A stretch of DNA of 9,292 bases from positions 1 through 9,292 of the forward strand of contig CAIQJD010000045.1 of NCBI GenBank assembly GCA_903872005.1. The letters run 5' to 3'. Shown here piece by piece: positions 1-5,288 of this stretch (position 1 is its first letter; each line of letters starts with the position of its first letter). A model generated the notes under the pieces. That model was not told where the DNA came from and ran no database searches. It saw only the letters and a program-made list of their open reading frames with translations. Source of the stretch: an uncultured bacterium. Its GTDB lineage: Bacteria; Chloroflexota; Anaerolineae; JACIWP01. Position numbers and translations under genes: made by a program.

Positions 1-596
1 AGGTTCTGCACCGTCTCTTTCCCCAGATAGTGGTCAATGCGATAGACGCTCTCTTCGTCGAAGGCGGCATGCACTTCATCGTTCAGCCGGCTGGCGCTGC
101 GGGCGTCATGGCCGAAGGGCTTCTCGATGATGATGCGCGTCCAGCCCTCGGCGCTGCGCGACAGGCCGGCCACGCCCAGGTTGGCGATGATCGGGGAATA
201 GAGCTGCGCCGGCGCGGCCAGGTGGAAAAGCCGCCGGCTCGCCTGCGGAGCCACATCGCGGGCGCGATCAATCTCGTCCAGACAGGCGCGCAATTCCTTA
301 AACGAGTCCAGATCGTCATACACAACCTGGACGTAGCGCAGATGCGCCGCGAAATCATCCCAGCGGCCGCAACGCTCCGGCGAGATGCGCGCTCCCTGGC
401 GCACGCCATCGAAAAGATGGGTGCGAAACGCGTCATCGCTCATGGGCGTGCGCGCCGCCCCAACGATGGTCGTCTGGGGCGGCAGCAACCCGCCGCAGAA
501 GAGGCTGAACAGCGCCGGCGCCAGCTTGCGATGCGTCAAGTCGCCGGACGCGCCGAAGATGACGATCGTCGGCGGGATGCCTGGCGCGTTGCTCAT
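1..596 (-). CDS. zwf: Glucose-6-phosphate 1-dehydrogenase, N-terminal part (3' end off the window)
   Basis: This enzyme oxidises glucose 6-phosphate to 6-phosphogluconolactone with NAD(P)+, the first step of the oxidative pentose phosphate pathway, in the cytoplasm. The visible 198 residues begin MSNAPGIPPTIVIFGASGDL. They show the family nucleotide-binding motif GASGDL (15-20) followed by THRKL, the conserved IIIEKPFG (ending at about residue 162), and the active-site signature RIDHYLGKE (186-194), in which His189 follows the conserved Asp. Family members are about 490-510 residues, so roughly 40% is present; the rest lies beyond base 1. The ATG at 596-594 overlaps the gnd stop codon (ATGA). 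Only a weak GGAG lies 2 nt upstream, so initiation probably depends on ribosomes finishing gnd. Identity is secure from the motifs. NADP preference is expected but not shown. Confidence 0.96.
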   Translation of the reverse strand, partial: MSNAPGIPPTIVIFGASGDLTHRKLAPALFSLFCGGLLPPQTTIVGAARTPMSDDAFRTHLFDGVRQGARISPERCGRWDDFAAHLRYVQVVYDDLDSFKELRACLDEIDRARDVAPQASRRLFHLAAPAQLYSPIIANLGVAGLSRSAEGWTRIIIEKPFGHDARSASRLNDEVHAAFDEESVYRIDHYLGKETVQN

Positions 597-1504
597 GGCT
601 CCGACTTTCGGACAGCGTGGCCGCCGAACTGTTGGCGCAGCGCCGCCAGAAGTCGCGCCGCGTAGCTATCCTCTTGTCGCGAGACGAAGCGCGCCATTAG
701 GGCCAGCGTAATCGCCGGCGCCGGCACGTCCAGGTCTATGGCCTCGGCCACCGTCCAGCGCCCCTCGCCGGAATCCTCCACGTAGGGCGCGATATCGCGT
801 AATTGCGGGTCTCCGGCCAGGGCCGCCGCCGCCAGATCGAGCAGCCAGGAACGCACCACGCTGCCATCGCGCCAGATCTCTGCAACCTGGTGCAAGTCGA
901 GATCAAACTCGCGCTTGGCTTGCATGATCTCGAAGCCTTCGGCAAAGGACTGCATCATGCCGTACTCGATGCCGTTGTGCACCATCTTGACGAAGTGGCC
1001 GGCGCCGACCGGCCCTACATGACCCCAGCCGCGGTCGGCCGCCGGGGCCAACGTTTCCAGCGCCGGCCGCAGGCGCTCCACAGCGCCGGCCGCGCCGCCC
1101 AACATGATGCTGTAGCCGCCCTGCAGCCCCCAGATGCCGCCGCTGACGCCAGCGTCCACAAACCCGATGCCCTGCGCGGCCAGGCGTTCGCCCCGGCGCA
1201 TCGAGTCCTTGTAGTTGGCGTTGCCGCCATCCACCAACAGGTCGCCGACGGCCAATAGGGCGGCCAATTCTTCGATGTGTTCCTCGGTAGCCGCCCCGGC
1301 CGGCAACATGCACCAGACGACGCGCGGCGGCGTCAGCGCGGCGATCAACTCGGCCAGGCTGAAGCTCGGCGTCAAGCCCTCGGCGACCAGCGCGTCGGTC
1401 TTATCGCGGCTGCGATTATACCCGACCACGCGATGGCCGGCGCGCAACAGCCGGCGGGCGATATTCGCCCCCATGCGACCAAGCCCGATAACGCCGAGTT
1501 CCAT
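593..1504 (-). CDS. gnd: 6-phosphogluconate dehydrogenase (decarboxylating), short form
   Basis: The enzyme oxidatively decarboxylates 6-phosphogluconate to ribulose 5-phosphate, giving NAD(P)H in the oxidative pentose phosphate pathway. The 303-residue protein opens with the Rossmann motif GLGRMG (7-12). Next come YNRS (29-32), where cofactor choice is read, DGGNANYKDS (92-101), the substrate-binding stretch GVSGGIWG (119-126), and the catalytic segment KMVHNGIEY (173-181). This segment carries the equivalents of the catalytic Lys, His, Asn and Glu (K173, H176, N177, E180). At about 300 residues it is the short (GndA/YqeC-like) form, lacking the long C-terminal tail of the E. coli-type enzyme of about 470 residues. 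The ATG at 1504-1502 is chosen because Rossmann homology begins at once and GGGAG lies a few bases upstream; the open frame extends 51 more codons but is Arg-rich and not family-like. It sits 19 bp after the ATPase gene and overlaps zwf by 4 bp. Confidence 0.95.
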   Translation of the reverse strand: MELGVIGLGRMGANIARRLLRAGHRVVGYNRSRDKTDALVAEGLTPSFSLAELIAALTPPRVVWCMLPAGAATEEHIEELAALLAVGDLLVDGGNANYKDSMRRGERLAAQGIGFVDAGVSGGIWGLQGGYSIMLGGAAGAVERLRPALETLAPAADRGWGHVGPVGAGHFVKMVHNGIEYGMMQSFAEGFEIMQAKREFDLDLHQVAEIWRDGSVVRSWLLDLAAAALAGDPQLRDIAPYVEDSGEGRWTVAEAIDLDVPAPAITLALMARFVSRQEDSYAARLLAALRQQFGGHAVRKSEP

Positions 1505-1523
1505 AGGCTCTCCCAACGTCCCC

Positions 1524-3962
1524 TTACCTGGCCGACGCCCAGACCAGCGCCACCAGTTGCACAGTGATGTCCGTCTTCTTGGGCCGAATGCTGATCGTCT
1601 CCAAAGCCTCCGTCTGCGGATCAATCTTCGACTGCAACGCGGCGACTTCGGCCTCAAAGGCCGCGTTCAAATCATTCACCTGCCCCTGCAGCACATCCGC
1701 AGTCTCTTGCGCTCGCTGCACATCGGCCTGCTGTTGCGCCGCGCGCCCGACGCCGCGCGCCGTCGTGGCCGCCCGGCCCATCGTGCCCAGGCTGACCGGT
1801 TTGCTGCCGATGAAGGCGCTCAACACCGTCGCTCCCAGGGAAATGGCGGTCTGCACTTTGGCCTGTTTGGCCTGACCCGCCTCGCGCTCCACGCTTTGCT
1901 CGGCGCGCCGCTGCTTTTCCTTCAGGGCCGCGAGTTTGGGCGCATACTTGGCCCGCAGCGTCTCCGTCACCTGGTCGCGTTGCTCACGCGCGACCACGCC
2001 CAGCCGCACGCGGAAATCGCGCTCCGTTTCGCCCGGCTTCGAGATGGCGCCTAGTCCCGGACTCCGCAGCAGCTCAACCTTCTGGCTGCCGTAGAGCCAG
2101 GAGACGAATTCGCGATTCCAGGTGGCATAGCTCTTGGCCTTCTGCCCCTCGGCCGGCAGCGTCCCGAAGGCCACGCCGGCCGCCGGCGCGCGCTCCAAAT
2201 CGGCTATGGCTGTCTCGGCCGGCTGGGACTCGTCCCAATTGATCGGCACGGCTTGATCGCGCATCGGCGTCGTCAAGACCACATCCTGTGTGATATCCGT
2301 CTTGGTCTTGGCATCCACGAAATGGATTCTGGCTGAACCGAGGAGCAGAGGCTGATAAGTCATGCCGGCGGCGCTGCCGCGCGCCGGCGCATAGAATTGC
2401 GGAATATCGGCCCCCAGGGGAGGCGGCCCGCCCGGCGCGCCCATCCCTGCCCCTGCCGCGACGCTGGCTGGCCGGGCCGCCGGCGCTTCCGCGGCCACAG
2501 TCGCCGCGCCGCCCGGTCGAACCGCCGGCGCGGGCGCTCCTGCCGCTGCCTTGTACGGATCCATCAGGGCCTTGATCTGTTGGCGAGTCATGGGGCCACG
2601 CAAGTAGGACATGGTCCAGCGCGTCTGGAAGATGATTGGCTCATCATCGTGGACATTGTTGAGCAAGAAGACGCGGCTGCTAAGACCGGCCAGCAGTTGT
2701 TCCATGCGTCCGCGATTAAACTTGCCGCCGGCGCTGGCCGCCACGCCCTCCAGGCCGGCCATCATGCGCTCCTTGTCCCGCTCGGTTTGCAGCCGGCCGA
2801 TGAACCAGGTGCCGGCATTGGATAGCCCCTTATAGTCCAAATCCACCGGGTTCTGCGTCGCCAAAACGACGCCCAGGCCGAAGGCACGCGCCTGCTTGAG
2901 CAGGGTCAGGAAGGGCTGCTTGGATGGTGGATTCGCCACAGGCGGGAAGTACCCGAAGATCTCGTCCATATAGAGCAGCGCGCGCAGGCTGGTCGTGCCC
3001 GGCTGGCCGCGCATCCAACCAATCACCTGATTCAGCAGCAGAGAGACGAAGAACATGCGCTCCGGATCGCCCAGGTGCGCGATGGAGAAGATGGCAACCC
3101 GTGGCTTACCCTGCGGTGTGTGCAAGATGGACGCGATGTCCAGGGGCGTTCCCTCCAACCAGGCGCGGAATCCCGGCGCGGCCAACAGGTTGTTGAGCGC
3201 CAATACCAGCGCGAAGCGATCCTTACTGGGATAGAACGATTCCAGATCCAACACCCCGATGCGAGTCACCGGCGGGGTTTGCACCTGCTGAATCAACATT
3301 TCCAGGGTCAGATCGCGCCCCGCGCCCCAGGCTTGCCCCACAATCATGGAGAGCAAGATATGTTCGCGGCTCTGCAATGGCTCGGCGTTGACGCCGGCCA
3401 GCCCCAGCAAGCTCGTCACCGTCGTCTGGATGCGCTCTTGCAGCAGCTCGCCATCTTCGGCGATCTCGGCCGGCGGCGCGGCAAACGACTTCAGAATGGA
3501 AATCGGCACGCCGGCGCTGCTGCCGGGGGTATAGATCGTGAACTCCGCGGCATTGCGTAGGCGCTGAATGCGCGCGCCGTCCTCGCCCCAATCGGCCAGC
3601 CCCTTGCGCCACAGCTCCGCTTGTTGCGCGCCATACTCTTCGGTAGAGAGGCCCTTCTTGCGCGCATCTTCTTCATTGACCCACGGCGTGAAGTCCTCCG
3701 GCCGCAAGGACGGGAAGGTCAGCAGCAGGTTGCTTAAATCGCCTTTGGGATCAATGATGATGGCCGGCACGCCATCAATGGCCGCCTCTTCGATGACGCC
3801 GATGCATAGGCCGGTCTTGCCGCTGCCGGTCATGCCCACGCAGACGGCATGGGTTACCAGGTCGCGCGAATCGTACAGCAGCAGGTCATTGCCGAGCTTC
3901 TTGCCGGCCAGGTCATACTCGCGCCCCAGATAGAATACGCCCAGTTTCTCGAAATCTGCCAT
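1524..3962 (-). CDS. HerA/VirB4-like P-loop ATPase with coiled-coil C-terminus
   Basis: This 812-residue protein belongs to the FtsK/HerA branch of ring-forming P-loop ATPases, whose members typically translocate DNA or protein. The exact role is unknown. Seen in order: Walker A GMTGSGKT (43-50), the HerA-type IIIDPKGDL (68-76), Walker B ALLYMDE (328-334, Asp333-Glu334), and a sensor-like LATQNPVDLD (367-376) followed by FIGRLQTERDKER, where an Arg finger is expected. An Ala/Pro/Gly-rich linker (about 472-518) leads to a C-terminal region with IHFVDAKTK (546-554), then charged, probably coiled-coil segments (about 660-705 and 740-785) flanking a small hydrophobic stretch (705-728). Only about 40 residues precede Walker A, so the N-terminal HAS-barrel of archaeal HerA is missing. 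No NurA or other nuclease is adjacent. The ATG at 3962 is preferred to a TTG 14 codons upstream; GGGAGG lies about 11 nt before it. Confidence 0.85.
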   Translation of the reverse strand: MADFEKLGVFYLGREYDLAGKKLGNDLLLYDSRDLVTHAVCVGMTGSGKTGLCIGVIEEAAIDGVPAIIIDPKGDLSNLLLTFPSLRPEDFTPWVNEEDARKKGLSTEEYGAQQAELWRKGLADWGEDGARIQRLRNAAEFTIYTPGSSAGVPISILKSFAAPPAEIAEDGELLQERIQTTVTSLLGLAGVNAEPLQSREHILLSMIVGQAWGAGRDLTLEMLIQQVQTPPVTRIGVLDLESFYPSKDRFALVLALNNLLAAPGFRAWLEGTPLDIASILHTPQGKPRVAIFSIAHLGDPERMFFVSLLLNQVIGWMRGQPGTTSLRALLYMDEIFGYFPPVANPPSKQPFLTLLKQARAFGLGVVLATQNPVDLDYKGLSNAGTWFIGRLQTERDKERMMAGLEGVAASAGGKFNRGRMEQLLAGLSSRVFLLNNVHDDEPIIFQTRWTMSYLRGPMTRQQIKALMDPYKAAAGAPAPAVRPGGAATVAAEAPAARPASVAAGAGMGAPGGPPPLGADIPQFYAPARGSAAGMTYQPLLLGSARIHFVDAKTKTDITQDVVLTTPMRDQAVPINWDESQPAETAIADLERAPAAGVAFGTLPAEGQKAKSYATWNREFVSWLYGSQKVELLRSPGLGAISKPGETERDFRVRLGVVAREQRDQVTETLRAKYAPKLAALKEKQRRAEQSVEREAGQAKQAKVQTAISLGATVLSAFIGSKPVSLGTMGRAATTARGVGRAAQQQADVQRAQETADVLQGQVNDLNAAFEAEVAALQSKIDPQTEALETISIRPKKTDITVQLVALVWASAR

Positions 3963-3996
3963 AGCTCGTGTCGCCTCCCTCTTGAACTTGCGTGCC

Positions 3997-4010
3997 CGAG
4001 CCAATGCTCG
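3997..4010 (-). other. Small inverted repeat in the leader of the ATPase gene
   Basis: CGAGC and GCTCG (5-bp arms) flank a 4-nt loop in the 69-bp gap between the DAO-family gene and the ATPase gene. As RNA it would be a short hairpin. There is no U-tract after it, so it is not a convincing intrinsic terminator, and a stem of this size can occur by chance in GC-rich DNA. It could slightly modulate read-through or mRNA processing. Confidence 0.25.
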
Positions 4011-4031
4011 AAACAGCTCGCAAACGTGGAG

Positions 4032-5237
4032 CTAAATCACCAACTTCTCGCTGGCCGCGCCGGCAGCGCGCTCTCGAAAACGCGTGAAGCGGAACGGTGA
4101 ATCTTCCACGCGCAACTTGCCCAGCATCATCTCAATGGCCATGCGGCTCCCTTCCGGCGCCCCCATCACACCGTGCCCGCTGTACCCCAAATTGAAGAAC
4201 AGGCCGGGGATATCGGGGTGCGGGCCGAGGATGGGCTTGGCGTCCGGCGTGATCGTATACTGGCCGGCGCTCAAGAACAGGTTATCGCGTGTCAACCGCT
4301 GGATGACTCCCTCCCAAAACGGCGCAGTGCGCTTGACCTGGTGCAACACCATGGCCGCAAATTGCCAGTCCACTGGCACATTCTCGCTGGGCATACTGGG
4401 GTCTTCGTCAATGGCCCATCCCAACGCCGCGCCGCCCACTTCGGGCCGCCAATAGGCGCCCGTAACCATGTCAATGGTCATCGGCGCGCTCGGGGGGATA
4501 AATTCGTCGTGGCCGACGATGGCCTTCTGCCGGCGCAGGATCGTCAGCGGCAAATCAATGCCGGCCTTCTTGGCGACCACGCCGGAGAAGGGGCCGGCGG
4601 CGATCACCACCCGCCGCGTGGAAATGGGGCCGCGATCAGTCTCGACGCGCGCCACTCCCTGACTGTCAAAGACAATCCCCGTGGCTTCCGTGCGGAGCAA
4701 GAATGTCGCTGCGCTCCCTTTGGCGAAGCCGTAGGTCACTTCGTGCGCCGAAAGCCAGCCATCTTTGGCGCGCCAGGTCGCCGCGGTGACGTCCTCAGAG
4801 ACCCAGGGGAAACGCTTGCGTACCGTACTCTCGTCCCATAACTCGACATCTTTCAAGCCGGCGTCTTGCATGCGCTGTACGGTGCGCCGCGCGGTCGTCG
4901 GCCCATCCGGCCGGTCGGTCCAAAAGAGATACCCTTGCTGATGCAGGCTGATGTCATAGCCACGTATGCCGATGTGCTCGGAAAAATTCTCGAAAACCTG
5001 GATGCTCGCCAGCATCATCGCCACGTTTTCCGGCTCGCTGAACTGGGCGCGAAAACACTCTTCCGACGCTGCCGTCGTCAGCGTCGCCAGACCGTCACGC
5101 ATCTCCACAACGATGGTCTTGAGGCCGGCGCGCGTCGCATAGAACGCGGTGGCCGAACCGAGGATGCCGCCGCCGATGATCACCAGGTCGGCGCTGCGCG
5201 GCACATCCGTATCGCTGGGAACGATCACTCTACCCAT
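4032..5237 (-). CDS. FAD-dependent oxidoreductase, DAO (D-amino acid oxidase/SoxB) family
   Basis: A 401-residue flavoenzyme of the DAO superfamily, which oxidises C-N bonds of amino acids or secondary amines such as sarcosine, glycine or proline. Seen: the FAD-binding Rossmann motif at 18-45, with IIGGGILG (20-27) and the acidic residue closing the fold at Glu45 (VVE). Downstream are AAGPFSG (213-219), the late family motif TPDAKPILGP (330-339) and the C-terminal GYSGHGVMGAPEG (351-363), which matches the 'SGHG...AP' FAD-contacting loop of SoxB/DadA-type enzymes. Length fits the single-chain or beta-subunit type. No signal peptide or membrane segment is evident, so it is probably cytoplasmic. 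The ATG at 5237 has a strong GGAGG 6 nt upstream. The gene ends in TAG, 69 bp before the ATPase start. No SoxA/D/G subunits are adjacent, so the substrate cannot be named. Confidence 0.9.
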   Translation of the reverse strand: MGRVIVPSDTDVPRSADLVIIGGGILGSATAFYATRAGLKTIVVEMRDGLATLTTAASEECFRAQFSEPENVAMMLASIQVFENFSEHIGIRGYDISLHQQGYLFWTDRPDGPTTARRTVQRMQDAGLKDVELWDESTVRKRFPWVSEDVTAATWRAKDGWLSAHEVTYGFAKGSAATFLLRTEATGIVFDSQGVARVETDRGPISTRRVVIAAGPFSGVVAKKAGIDLPLTILRRQKAIVGHDEFIPPSAPMTIDMVTGAYWRPEVGGAALGWAIDEDPSMPSENVPVDWQFAAMVLHQVKRTAPFWEGVIQRLTRDNLFLSAGQYTITPDAKPILGPHPDIPGLFFNLGYSGHGVMGAPEGSRMAIEMMLGKLRVEDSPFRFTRFRERAAGAASEKLVI

Positions 5238-5288
5238 AAGAGACCTCCATTGGTCGGTTGATTGGGACTTGCGCGCTTCGGCTACATC

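Noticed and set aside
1505..1657. 51-codon N-terminal extension of gnd
   Set aside because: It is Arg-rich, overlaps the end of the ATPase gene and precedes the Rossmann motif, which in this family starts at once. A ribosome binding site supports the ATG at 1504.
1215..2054. Long plus-strand open frame (279 codons) opposite the gnd and ATPase genes
   Set aside because: Arg/His/Leu-rich composition and no motifs. It is antisense to genes with clear family motifs, as expected by chance in GC-rich DNA.
3963..4004. Upstream TTG start for the HerA-like ATPase
   Set aside because: The ATG at 3962 has GGGAGG upstream, while the added residues (MARARKFKREATRA) are unlike the family start and translate the ribosome-binding region itself.
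5238..5288. Terminator between the kinase and oxidoreductase genes
   Set aside because: The 51-bp gap has no stable inverted repeat and no T-run. The repeated ATTGG words are direct, not inverted.
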